A stretch of DNA of 36,024 nt from Candidatus Bipolaricaulota bacterium (lineage in GTDB: Bacteria; Bipolaricaulota; Bipolaricaulia; Bipolaricaulales; Bipolaricaulaceae). The stretch is from positions 1-36,024 of the forward strand of contig JAOACA010000003.1 of NCBI GenBank assembly GCA_026418075.1, given 5' to 3'. Positions 9,560 through 18,408 of this stretch are shown here, piece after piece. The position numbers were made by a program, and so were the translations under genes. The notes below the pieces were generated by a model, which was given only the letters and a program-made list of their open reading frames with translations, ran no database searches and was not told the origin of the DNA. Numbering within the stretch: the stretch's first letter is position 1; every line of letters begins with the position of its first letter.

Positions 9560-11862
9560 GGGGCCACCTCCTTGTCCTCGGGGAGGAGGCCGATCCGGGT
9601 CCGGGCCCCGCGGAGGTTCTTGGCCAGCCGCTTGTACTGCTCCTCGAGCTCGGGGGTCACCGAGCGGGGCGTCTTCTCCAGGGCCTGCTCGAAGTGGGCC
9701 GCGGTGACCTGGGCCGCGGCCAGGGACTCCCGGAGGGCGATCCGGCCGGCTTTCCGGCACACCTCGGCGATGTCCGCCCCCGTGTACCCCGGGGTGCGGG
9801 CAGCGAGCTTCGCGAGGTCCACGTCGGGGGCGAGGGGCATCCCCCGGGTGTGGACCCGGAAGATCGCGAGCCGCGCCCGCTCATCCGGGACCGGGACGTA
9901 GATGAGCTCGTCGAACCGCCCCGGCCGGAGGAGGGCCGGGTCGAGGAGGTCCGGGCGGTTCGTGGCCCCGATCACGACCACCCGCCGGAGCTCCTCCAAC
10001 CCGTCCATCTCCGCCAGCATCTGGTTCACGATCCGCTCGGTGGCGTGGGGCTCGCCCACCGCCGTCCCCCGCCGGGGGACGAGGGCATCGAGCTCGTCGA
10101 GGAAGATCACCGCCGGGGCCACCTGGCGCGCCCGGCGGAACACCTCGGCGATCCGCTGCTCGCTCTCCCCGTACCACTTGGAGAGGAGCTCCGAGCCCTT
10201 GGCGGTGATGAAGTTGGCCTGGGATTCGTTGGCCACCGCTTTGGCCAGGGTCGTCTTCCCCGTCCCCGGAGGGCCGTAGAGGAGGATCCCCTTGGGGGGC
10301 CTCACCCCCAGCCGCTGGAACGCCTCGGGGTTCGTGAGGGGGAGCTCCACCGCCTCCCGGAGGAGCTGCTGGACCTCCTCCAGGCCCCCGATGTCCGCCC
10401 AGGTCACCGTGGGGACCTCAACCATCACCTCCCGCATCGCCGACGGCCGGACCTCCTTGAGGGCCCGGTCGAAGTCCTCCCACCGGACGACGAGCTGGTC
10501 GGCCACCTCCTTGGGGATCCCCGGCTCGTCGAGGTTGATCTTGGGGAGGAGCTTGCGCAGCACGTTCATCGCCGCCTCCCGGGCCAGCGCGGCGATGTCC
10601 GAGCCCACGAACCCGTGGGTGAGGCCGGCGAGCTTCTCCAGGTCCACGTCCGGGGCAAGGGGCATCCCCCGGGTGTGGACCATCAGGATCTCCTTGCGGC
10701 CGTCCCGGTCGGGAACGCGGACCTCGATCTCCCGGTCGAACCGGCCCGGCCGCCGGAGGGCGGGGTCGATCGCCTCGACCCGGTTCGTGGCCCCGATCAC
10801 GATCACGTTGCGGCGCTCCTTGAGCCCGTCCATCAGGGTGAGGAGCTGGGCCACCACCCGCCGCTCGACCTCGCCCGTGACCTCCGCCCGGCGGGGGGCG
10901 ATGGAATCGAGCTCGTCGATGAAGATGATCGCCGGGGCGTTCTTCTCCGCCTGCTCGAAGATCTCCCGCAGCCGGCCCTCGGACTCCCCGTAGAACCGGG
11001 ACATGATCTCCGGGCCGGAGATGGAGATGAAGTGGGCGTCCGTCTCGTTGGCCACGGCCTTGGCGAGGAGGGTCTTCCCCGTCCCCGGAGGGCCGTAGAG
11101 GAGGACCCCCCGCGGGGGCTCGATCCCCAGGCGGTCGAAGAGCTCGGGCTTCTTCAAGGGGAGCTCCACCATCTCCCGGATCTTCTGGATCACGTCCTTG
11201 AGGCCGCCGATGTCCTCGTAGGTGACCTCGGGCACCTCCCGGCCCCGCTCGGCCACCTCGACGTACTCGGGGAGGAGCTCGATCCCCGTCTCGGCGGTGA
11301 TCCGCACCAGGCCCCCGGGCTGGGTCCCCACAACCTTGAGGTGGATCTCCCCCAGGCCAAACGCGGGGGCGATCCCGGGGGCCATCTGGGTGAACTCCCG
11401 GAAGATCCGCTCGAAGAGGAGGTCGCCCCCGAACGGGCTTCCGTCGGGCCGGGCCGCCGTGGAGACGATATCCCCCGTCCGGACGACCCGCCCGGCGAGG
11501 ACGGCGCGGAGGCTGTCCGGGGGAGCGACGAGGTGGAGGCCCCGCCGGGCCGGGGCAAGGGTCACCTGGTTCGCCGGCTTCCACTTCGCCTTCCGGATCT
11601 GGACCGTGTCCCCAACCCCCACGCCGGCGTTGGCCCGGACGAGGCCGTCCATCCGGACGATGTCGAGCCCGGCGTCGTCCTGGTAGGCCACGGCGGCGAT
11701 CGCCCCGGTGACCCGGGCCCCCTGGATCTCCACCGGCTCCCCCGGGGAGATCCCGAGGGCCTCGATGTGCTCCGCGGACAGGCGGACGATCCCCCGCCCG
11801 ACGTCGGGCTGGCGGGCCTCGGCCACCTTGAGCTTCAACTCCACCTGCTCTTCCTTGGCCAT
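9556..11862 (-). CDS. Cdc48/VAT-type AAA+ ATPase (N-domain, D1, D2)
   Basis: N-terminal double-psi barrel-like region ([26 protein letters not shown]...), two GPPGTGKT Walker A motifs, Walker [15 protein letters not shown] and [14 protein letters not shown], arginine-finger RPGRFD motifs in both domains. Confidence 0.95.
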   Translation of the reverse strand: MAKEEQVELKLKVAEARQPDVGRGIVRLSAEHIEALGISPGEPVEIQGARVTGAIAAVAYQDDAGLDIVRMDGLVRANAGVGVGDTVQIRKAKWKPANQVTLAPARRGLHLVAPPDSLRAVLAGRVVRTGDIVSTAARPDGSPFGGDLLFERIFREFTQMAPGIAPAFGLGEIHLKVVGTQPGGLVRITAETGIELLPEYVEVAERGREVPEVTYEDIGGLKDVIQKIREMVELPLKKPELFDRLGIEPPRGVLLYGPPGTGKTLLAKAVANETDAHFISISGPEIMSRFYGESEGRLREIFEQAEKNAPAIIFIDELDSIAPRRAEVTGEVERRVVAQLLTLMDGLKERRNVIVIGATNRVEAIDPALRRPGRFDREIEVRVPDRDGRKEILMVHTRGMPLAPDVDLEKLAGLTHGFVGSDIAALAREAAMNVLRKLLPKINLDEPGIPKEVADQLVVRWEDFDRALKEVRPSAMREVMVEVPTVTWADIGGLEEVQQLLREAVELPLTNPEAFQRLGVRPPKGILLYGPPGTGKTTLAKAVANESQANFITAKGSELLSKWYGESEQRIAEVFRRARQVAPAVIFLDELDALVPRRGTAVGEPHATERIVNQMLAEMDGLEELRRVVVIGATNRPDLLDPALLRPGRFDELIYVPVPDERARLAIFRVHTRGMPLAPDVDLAKLAARTPGYTGADIAEVCRKAGRIALRESLAAAQVTAAHFEQALEKTPRSVTPELEEQYKRLAKNLRGARTRIGLLPEDKEVAP

Positions 11863-11909
11863 CTTCGCAGTCTCCTTGAGGGGATGGTAGCGCGGGCGGG
11901 GGGGCCGTG

Positions 11910-12944
11910 CTACGCCCGGCTTGGGCCCCTCAAGCGGGCGGGGAGGCGGGCCCGGGCTCCCGGGAGGAGCTCTGCATACCGCTGGCGGAGATCCCGCACG
12001 ACCTCCTGGGCGTCCGCCGCGGCGAGCTGGGAGAGCGGGAGGGGCTCCCCGAACCGAACCGTGGGCGGGCGCTCCCCCGTGGGGGGGCGGGGCCGGCCGG
12101 CGTAGGCCTCAAGCAGCCCGCGGACCAGGCGATCGCTCGTCCCCTCCTCGCGGTAGGGGACGAGGAAGGCCGGCCGGAGACCGGGATCTCGGCCGAGCTC
12201 CTGGACGATCCGCCCGAGCCCGGGGTACCACCGCCGGTCCGACCGGCTCCAGCCCGAAGGGGCGATGAGGAGGGCCCCTCCCCCCCGGACGTGGGCAGCC
12301 GCCCGGGCCATCGCCTCCCGGTTCCGAGCTCGGGCCGTGGGGCGGGGCAGGACCGGCCGGAGCCGCGTGGCCCAGTAAACCACCACCAGGCGCCGGAGCC
12401 CCCCCTGCCACAGCTGGAGCCACCACCGGTTGAGGGGAAGCTCCACGGAGATCGCGTACCGGCCAAACGTGGGAAGAAACTTCTCCAAGAAACTGGCGGC
12501 CACGATCCGGTAGTCCTCCCGCTCCACGTGGGCGCTCACCAGGAACGGGGTGAGGAGGCTGGGGTGGTTGCCGTAGAGGATCACGGGCTCCGCGGCGAGG
12601 ACCGCCCGGGTCTTCGGGGGAACCTCCGATCGCCAGTCTCCGATCCCGGTGTCGAGGAGCCACCGCGAGGCCCGGGCGAGGCCCTCCTCCCCGATCCGGC
12701 GCTCGAGCTCGTAGGAGACGTCGAGGAGGCTTTGCAGGGGGTAGAAGCGGTTGGAGAGCCGAAGCCAAAACCCCAGGCCCGGCTCGGCGATCGCCCGGTA
12801 CCACAGGGCACGGATCGAGGCGACATCCCCCTCGGCGTAGGCGGAGCGAAGCCCCCGGAGGAGGTCCGCCCACCGGCGCCGACGCTCCCGAGCGTGCCGG
12901 AGCCCGTGCCGCGGCCCCTTCCCCGGTTCCAGTCCCCGGGTCAT
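11910..12944 (-). CDS. PlsC-like acyltransferase
   Basis: [21 protein letters not shown] (H-x4-D-like block in variant form), [22 protein letters not shown] region typical of glycerolipid acyltransferases. Confidence 0.6.
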   Translation of the reverse strand: MTRGLEPGKGPRHGLRHARERRRRWADLLRGLRSAYAEGDVASIRALWYRAIAEPGLGFWLRLSNRFYPLQSLLDVSYELERRIGEEGLARASRWLLDTGIGDWRSEVPPKTRAVLAAEPVILYGNHPSLLTPFLVSAHVEREDYRIVAASFLEKFLPTFGRYAISVELPLNRWWLQLWQGGLRRLVVVYWATRLRPVLPRPTARARNREAMARAAAHVRGGGALLIAPSGWSRSDRRWYPGLGRIVQELGRDPGLRPAFLVPYREEGTSDRLVRGLLEAYAGRPRPPTGERPPTVRFGEPLPLSQLAAADAQEVVRDLRQRYAELLPGARARLPARLRGPSRA

Positions 12945-13067
12945 GACTGGCCCTAAGGATACCCCTAGGCGGGCCCGCCGGCGGGGAGAATCAGCCGGCC
13001 CGGCAGCATCCCTAAGGAGACCGAACGTGGCGTGACCCGGAGCGCAGATAGAAGAGCCTGCCGGAGG

Positions 13068-13142
<75 letters not shown>

Positions 13143-13152
13143 GTCCAGGGGG

Positions 13153-13181
13153 AGGGTAGCGAGAGGGAGCGAGGAGGGCAA
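13153..13181 (-). promoter_or_regulatory. Sigma70-type promoter of tRNA-Gln
   Basis: TTGCCC (13181-13176), 17-nt spacer, TACCCT (13158-13153); 10 nt to the mature 5' end. Confidence 0.6.
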
Positions 13182-13261
13182 GCGTTCCGGTGGAAACCCG
13201 GCTCCTCGCGTACACTCCCCCCACCGATGACGGAGCCCAAGTCTCGGCCCGAGGGAGAAAG

Positions 13262-13852
13262 GTGAGCGCCTTTTTGTTTTCCGTCCTGGGGTTCGCGGTG
13301 GGCTCGCTTCCCTTTTCGGTGTGGCTGGGGAGGATCGCGGCCCGGGCCGATATCCGGGGCGTGGGGGATGGGAACCCGGGGGCCGTGAACGCCTGGCGGG
13401 CGGGGGGATGGAAGGTGGGCCTCCTCGCCCTCGTCCTCGACGCCGCCAAGGGGGCCCTTCCCGTGGCCCTCGCCCGCACAGTTGGGGGCCTCTCGGGCTG
13501 GCCCCTCCTCCCCGTGGCCCTCGCCCCCCTCCTCGGCCACGCCTTCTCCCCCTGGCTCCGCTTCCGGGGAGGGAAAGCGGTCGCCGCCACGTTCGGGGCC
13601 TGGAGCGCCCTCACCTACTGGGAGGTCCCCACCGTCCTCGGGCTGTCCTTCGCCCTGATCCGATCGGTTCAGGCGGTGGATGCCTGGACGGTCGCCCTCG
13701 CCCTCCCCCTCGTCGGCCTCTACCTCGTCCTCCGGGGGGCGGAGCCGTGGCTTCTTGTCGCGTGGGGGGGGACGGGAGCTCTCCTCCTCCTCACCCACCG
13801 CCGGGCGCTCCGGGAGCGGCCGCGGTGGAGACCCCTTGGGAGAAAGGCGTGA
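13262..13852 (+). CDS. plsY: Glycerol-3-phosphate acyltransferase PlsY
   Basis: GSLPFSVWLGRIAARADIRGVGDGNPGAVNAWRAGGW...GHAFSPWLRFRGGKAVAATFGAW; PlsY motifs (GSIP, GS.N.GATN-like, GH..P....GGKG-like). GTG start. Confidence 0.92.
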   Translation: MSAFLFSVLGFAVGSLPFSVWLGRIAARADIRGVGDGNPGAVNAWRAGGWKVGLLALVLDAAKGALPVALARTVGGLSGWPLLPVALAPLLGHAFSPWLRFRGGKAVAATFGAWSALTYWEVPTVLGLSFALIRSVQAVDAWTVALALPLVGLYLVLRGAEPWLLVAWGGTGALLLLTHRRALRERPRWRPLGRKA

Positions 13853-14976
13853 GCTTCCTCGTCTCCCACGAGTGGAGCCTGGCCGTGTTCATGGGGGCCC
13901 TCGCCCTGATTGCCCTCACGAACCTCGTTGCCCTCCGCCGGCTCGGCCGGCACCCAGTCCCGGACCCCCTCCCCCCGGTGTCCGTCCTCGTCCCGGCCCG
14001 GAACGAGGAGCGGAACATCGTCCCCTGCATCGAATCCCTCCTCCGGCAGGACTACCCCGAGTTCGAGGTCGTGGTCCTGGACGACGCCTCGACGGACCGG
14101 ACCCCCGACTTAGTCGCCGGCCTCGCCGCCCGGGCCGGTGGGCAGCTGCGGGTCCTCAAGGGTTCTCCCCTTCCCCCTGGGTGGCTCGGCAAGCACTGGG
14201 CGTGCCACCAGCTTGCCCAGGAGGCGCAGCACGACCTCCTCCTCTTCGCCGACGCCGACACTGTTCACAGCCCTTCGGCCCTCCGGGACGGGGTGGCGGC
14301 GCTGCGGACGGCCGGGGCCGACGCCCTGAGCGTCCTCCCCCGGCAAACCGTGGGCACGGTGGGGGAGGCCCTGGTGATCCCCCTCATCCCCTGGGTCATC
14401 CACACCTTCGTCCCGTTCGCCCTGCCCCGCGGGGGGGCTACCGCGGTGGGGCAGTTCATGCTCTTCCGCCGGGAGGCGTACGAGGCGGTCGGGGGCCACG
14501 CCGCGGTCCGGGCAGAGGTGGTGGACGACCTGGCCCTGGCCCGGAACATCCGACGGGCCGGCCTGCGGTGGGCCTTCTTCGACGGCTCCCGGCGGGTGGC
14601 GACCCGGATGTACCGGGGGTGGCGGGAGACGGCGCGGGGGCTCGCCAAGAACCTGTTCCCCGTGTTCCGGTACAACGTCCCTCTGTTCCTCTTCGTGTGG
14701 ACGTGGCTCCTCTGGCTCGCCTGGCAGCCGCCGGCCGTCCTCGCCCTGGCCGCCTCCGGCCGCCTCCGCCCCGAGATGGTCCCCCCAGCGGCGGCCACGA
14801 TCGGGCTCTCCCTCCTCACGTGGGGAATCGCGGCCCTCCGGTTCCGGCTCCCCCTCCTCCAGGTCCCCCTCTACCCCATCACGGTCCTCCTCGTCTCCGG
14901 GATCGCCGTCCGGTCCCTCCTCTGGCACCTCGCCCGCCGCGGGACGTGGAAGGGCCGGGGAATCCACGTCGCCTAG
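13849..14976 (+). CDS. Family 2 glycosyltransferase, membrane-anchored (HpnB/CrtQ-like)
   Basis: VSVLVPARNEERNIVPCIESLLRQDYPEFEVVVLDDASTDRTPDL, LLFADADTVHSP, C-terminal TM helices; GTGA overlap with plsY. Confidence 0.88.
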   Translation: MSFLVSHEWSLAVFMGALALIALTNLVALRRLGRHPVPDPLPPVSVLVPARNEERNIVPCIESLLRQDYPEFEVVVLDDASTDRTPDLVAGLAARAGGQLRVLKGSPLPPGWLGKHWACHQLAQEAQHDLLLFADADTVHSPSALRDGVAALRTAGADALSVLPRQTVGTVGEALVIPLIPWVIHTFVPFALPRGGATAVGQFMLFRREAYEAVGGHAAVRAEVVDDLALARNIRRAGLRWAFFDGSRRVATRMYRGWRETARGLAKNLFPVFRYNVPLFLFVWTWLLWLAWQPPAVLALAASGRLRPEMVPPAAATIGLSLLTWGIAALRFRLPLLQVPLYPITVLLVSGIAVRSLLWHLARRGTWKGRGIHVA

Positions 14977-15743
14977 CGGCCGAACAGGGACCGCCAGGTC
15001 CGCTTCAGGTCGTCGCAGGTCGTCGTTGGGGGAATTCGCACGGCCACGAAGTAGCTCCGCTCCCGCACCGGGTCCACCTGGGCCTGGGCGTCGGTCTTGA
15101 GGAAGGGGTTGCTCGCCCCGATCGTCACCTGCTCGTTCGTCCAGGTGATGAGGCCGCGGACGAGGTCCGGGGAGACCACGGTCCCCTCCAGAAACTTCGT
15201 CAGCCGTTGGACGGCGTAGACCTCCCCGGAGATGAGGCCGAGGATCCGGACCGGGACCGTGATCCCCGGCTTCCCGTCCCCGTCCTGGTCGAACACCCGG
15301 GGGTCATCGGGGGAGGTGGGAAGGGGGTCGCCTGTGGGGTTCGCAAGCCGGGCCCCGTGGACCGCCGTCCCCCAAGGGAGGACAAACCGCCAGCCCCCTC
15401 CCGCGGGCTCGAGGGTCGCCCCGCGCTCGACGACCCCGATCGAGCGGAGGAAGGCGTCGGTGATCTCGGTGACGACGAGGCCGGTCCCGTCGTCGATGTC
15501 GGCCAAGCAGTGGGTTTCCCGCACCCGAACCGCCCGCCCCCGCTGCTCCATCTCGACGCGAAGGACGAGGGTGGTGGTCCGGGTCCGCTGGCCGACGAAC
15601 GGGTAGACGACGAGGTCCGAGGTCACCTGCATCACCGCCCACGTCCCGGTGAGGTCGAACGGAGGGAGCTCCTGCGCAGCCGCGTGCATCCAGAACCCTG
15701 TCGCTAGCGCCAAAACCAAGGGAATCGCGAAAGGTGCCTTCAC
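14973..15743 (-). CDS. Secreted protein of unknown function
   Basis: Signal peptide MKAPFAIPLVLALATGFWMHAAAQ; 256 aa; SD AAGGA upstream of the GTG start. Confidence 0.65.
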   Translation of the reverse strand: MKAPFAIPLVLALATGFWMHAAAQELPPFDLTGTWAVMQVTSDLVVYPFVGQRTRTTTLVLRVEMEQRGRAVRVRETHCLADIDDGTGLVVTEITDAFLRSIGVVERGATLEPAGGGWRFVLPWGTAVHGARLANPTGDPLPTSPDDPRVFDQDGDGKPGITVPVRILGLISGEVYAVQRLTKFLEGTVVSPDLVRGLITWTNEQVTIGASNPFLKTDAQAQVDPVRERSYFVAVRIPPTTTCDDLKRTWRSLFGR

Positions 15744-16103
15744 GTTCTCTCCTTCCTTGTCCGCAGGCCCGCCCCCGCGGGAATCGCCAGGGCCCTATCC
15801 TAACCTCGCCTTGCCGCACGCGCCGGCTCCGAGAAGCAAACGCAAAACCCCACCCCATCCGGATCGGAAGGAGAGGAACCTGCTGCCGCGGAAAACGCGG
15901 CCTTCTCCATCCGGGATTCTTCCCCGGTGAAGATCGAGCTCCAGCCTCCCGGCGGGCCGCCTCGCGGGCCTCCCCGTAGACCTGAAACAGCTCCCGGCGG
16001 AGCTCGTCGAAGGTGCGTTCGCCCATGGCCAAGCCAGGGTACCGGGCCCCATCCAGCCCGTCCACCTCGACACCGGGCGGGAGACCGGCTATACCTCCTC
16101 CCT

Positions 16104-16553
16104 GTGAAGCAGGTCCGGATCTACACCGATGGGGCGTGTCTGGGGAACCCCGGCCCCGGGGGCTGGGCGGCAATCCTCCTCTGGGGACCCCACCGGAAGG
16201 AGATCTCGGGGGGGGAGCCGAAGACCACGAACAACCGGATGGAGCTTCGGGCGGCGATCGAGGCCCTGAAGGCGCTCCGGGAGCCGGCCGAGGTGGACCT
16301 CTACACGGACTCTGCCTACCTCAAGCGGGGGGTCACGGAGTGGCTTCCCCGGTGGAAGGCCCAAGGGTGGAGGCGCCGGGAGGGGAAGCGGCTCGTTCCG
16401 ATCGCCAACGAGGACCTGTGGCGGGAGCTCGACCGGCTCGCGGGGATCCACCGCGTTCACTTCCACTGGCTGGCTGGCCACGCTGGGGACCCGGAGAACG
16501 AGCGGGCCGACCTCCTTGCCCGGGCCCAGGCGGCGAACCCGTCGCCCCCCTGA
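16104..16553 (+). CDS. rnhA: Ribonuclease HI
   Basis: KQVRIYTDGACLGNPGPGGWAAIL...TTNNRMELRAAIEAL...LYTDSAYL...FHWLAGHAGDPENERADLLA; complete DEDD active-site pattern. Confidence 0.95.
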   Translation: MKQVRIYTDGACLGNPGPGGWAAILLWGPHRKEISGGEPKTTNNRMELRAAIEALKALREPAEVDLYTDSAYLKRGVTEWLPRWKAQGWRRREGKRLVPIANEDLWRELDRLAGIHRVHFHWLAGHAGDPENERADLLARAQAANPSPP

Positions 16554-17595
16554 TCCGAGCCCCGCGGAGCTGGCCGCAGGCGGCCCCGATCTCCACCCCC
16601 CGGGAGCGGCGCACGGTGGCGTCCACGCCTCCCTCGACGAGCGTCCGCCGGAACGCGTCCACGTCGCGGTCAGAGGGCCGCCGGTAGGGGAGACCCGGCG
16701 CAGGGTTGAACGGGATCAGGTTCACGTGGGCAAGCCGCCCCCGGAGGAGCCGGGCCAGGGCCCGGGCGTGGGTGGGGGTGTCGTTCACGCCGGCGAGGAG
16801 GACGTACTCGTAGCTCACCCTCCGCCCCGTCGCCGCGGCGTAGAGGTCGGCCGCGGCGAGGACCTCCCCCAGCGGCCACTTGGCCGCCAAGGGGACGAGC
16901 TCCCGCCGGAGGGCGTCGTCCGGGGCGTGGAGGGAGACGGCGAGGTTCAGCTGAAGCCCCTCCCCCGCCAGGCGCCGGATCCCCGGGACGACCCCGACCG
17001 TGGAGAGGGTGATCCGCCGCGCCCCGAGGGCAAAGCCCCGGCGATCGTTCAGGTTTCGAAGCGCCCTCAGCGTCGCGTCGTAGTTGAGAAGCGGCTCCCC
17101 CATCCCCATGACCACGACGTGGCTCACCCGTTCCCCGGAGGCCCGGAGCTCCCGGGCGAAGTGGAGGACCTGGGCGGCGATCTCCCCCGGAGCGAGGTCC
17201 CGGACGAACCCGGCCTGGCCGGTGGCGCAGAACGGACACCCCACGGGGCAGCCGACCTGGGTCGAGACGCACACTGTCCGCCGGTCCTCCTCCCGGATGA
17301 GGACCGCTTCCACCGCCTGTCCATCCCCGAGGGAGAGGAGCACCTTCTCTGTTCCCTCGCCGTCGGTCTGCGCGGCCACGGCCTGGGGAACGCCCACCTG
17401 GAACTCCCCCGCGAGGCGCTCCCGGAGGCCCTGGGGGAGGCTCGTCATCCGAGCGAAGTCTGTCTCCAGGTGGTTCCACACCCACTCCCAGACCTGCCGC
17501 GCCCGGTAGGACGGCTCGCCCCACGCGGAAAGAAGCCGCACAAGCTCATCAAAGGAGAGCTCCAGAAGATCGCGCATCGCTTCCCGGCGGATCAC
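16333..17595 (-). CDS. rlmN: 23S rRNA/tRNA adenine C2-methyltransferase RlmN with a long C-terminal extension
   Basis: VCVSTQVGCPVGCPFCATGQAGFVRDLAPGEI (radical SAM CxxxCxxC), VVVMGMGEPLLNYDATLRALRNL, VGVVPGIRRLA, final Cys in EIGAACGQLR. The ORF stays open about 75 codons past the conserved end. Confidence 0.93.
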   Translation of the reverse strand: MIRREAMRDLLELSFDELVRLLSAWGEPSYRARQVWEWVWNHLETDFARMTSLPQGLRERLAGEFQVGVPQAVAAQTDGEGTEKVLLSLGDGQAVEAVLIREEDRRTVCVSTQVGCPVGCPFCATGQAGFVRDLAPGEIAAQVLHFARELRASGERVSHVVVMGMGEPLLNYDATLRALRNLNDRRGFALGARRITLSTVGVVPGIRRLAGEGLQLNLAVSLHAPDDALRRELVPLAAKWPLGEVLAAADLYAAATGRRVSYEYVLLAGVNDTPTHARALARLLRGRLAHVNLIPFNPAPGLPYRRPSDRDVDAFRRTLVEGGVDATVRRSRGVEIGAACGQLRGARIRGATGSPPGPGQGGRPARSPGPQRGQPASGSERGGSPRAGRAPATGPRWRSERAASPPGASTLGPSTGEATP

Positions 17596-17999
17596 CTGTC
17601 CCTGTAAAGGGTCTTCTCTGCAAATCGAACGACCTCCTCCGCCATTCGGAGGGCCGCCTCAGCGGTATCCCGGCTGTAGACCCGGGCCGGGATGCTCCCG
17701 GGAACGCTGTTGGGGTAGCGGCTCGCGACGTAGTGGAGGTCAAGCGTGGCCCAGCGGGACACGTGAGGGGCGATCTCGGGAAAGCGAGTCTGGACCTCGC
17801 TCGCCAGGCGGTCCACGGAGTGGCCCAGGACGGCCTCCTCCCCGCAGTGGTAGAGCACCCCCTTGAGGGCCTTCTCCGCCACCTGCTGGGCGAGGAACGC
17901 CACGAGGTGGTACCCCCCTTGCTCGAGGAGCACCTTCGCCCACTTGAGGTCCTCCTGGGCCTGGGCCAGCCAGCGCGCGCCTTCATCCCCGCTTCTCAT
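17592..17999 (-). CDS. HEPN domain protein (HepT/COG2250-type)
   Basis: GDEGARWLAQAQEDLKWAKVLLEQGGYHLVAFLAQQVAEKALKGVLYHCGEEAVLGHSVDRL...; downstream partner of an MNT gene. Confidence 0.88.
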   Translation of the reverse strand: MRSGDEGARWLAQAQEDLKWAKVLLEQGGYHLVAFLAQQVAEKALKGVLYHCGEEAVLGHSVDRLASEVQTRFPEIAPHVSRWATLDLHYVASRYPNSVPGSIPARVYSRDTAEAALRMAEEVVRFAEKTLYRDR

Positions 18000-18336
18000 A
18001 CACCACCCTCCCTCCGGCCAGGGCGCGGCGGAAAAACGGGCGGTCCCGGTTCTCCTCGATCTCGCGAGGGGTGTAGGCAAGGAGGTCGAGGTCCACCCCG
18101 ATTCCAGCAAGAAGCCCGTACAGCCGCCCCAGGCGGTCGAGGAACCCCTCCTCGGTGCGCATCACCACGAGGAGGTCGAGGTCGGTCGCAAGGTCCCGCC
18201 GGCCTCGGGCGTAGGAACCGAACAGGATCACCCGCTCCACCTCCGGAAGAGAGGCCAGGCGGGACACGGCGAGCTCCAGCGCCCGATCCAATCGCCGAGC
18301 GTACCGCTCCCTTCTCTCCGCCCACGTGCCCGCCAT
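17983..18336 (-). CDS. MNT-type minimal nucleotidyltransferase
   Basis: VERVILFGSYARGRRDLATDLDLLVVM: GSx10DxD motif; 117 aa; ends 17 nt inside the HEPN ORF. Confidence 0.9.
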   Translation of the reverse strand: MAGTWAERRERYARRLDRALELAVSRLASLPEVERVILFGSYARGRRDLATDLDLLVVMRTEEGFLDRLGRLYGLLAGIGVDLDLLAYTPREIEENRDRPFFRRALAGGRVVYEKRG

Positions 18337-18372
18337 GACAGGATGATACTCCCGGAGGAAAGTTAGGGCCGG

Positions 18373-18402
18373 TTGTGCCCAACCCCGGGTGAGGGCTATC
18401 CT
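18373..18402 (+). promoter_or_regulatory. Candidate promoter of the dihydropyrimidinase gene
   Basis: TTGTGC (18373-18378), 18-nt spacer, TATCCT (18397-18402); 6 nt to the ATG. Confidence 0.45.
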
Positions 18403-18408
18403 CCGGTG

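Noticed and set aside
9694-12105. 803-aa plus-strand ORF opposite the Cdc48 gene
   Set aside because: Shadow ORF; repeats of its sequence only mirror the D1/D2 duplication on the real strand.
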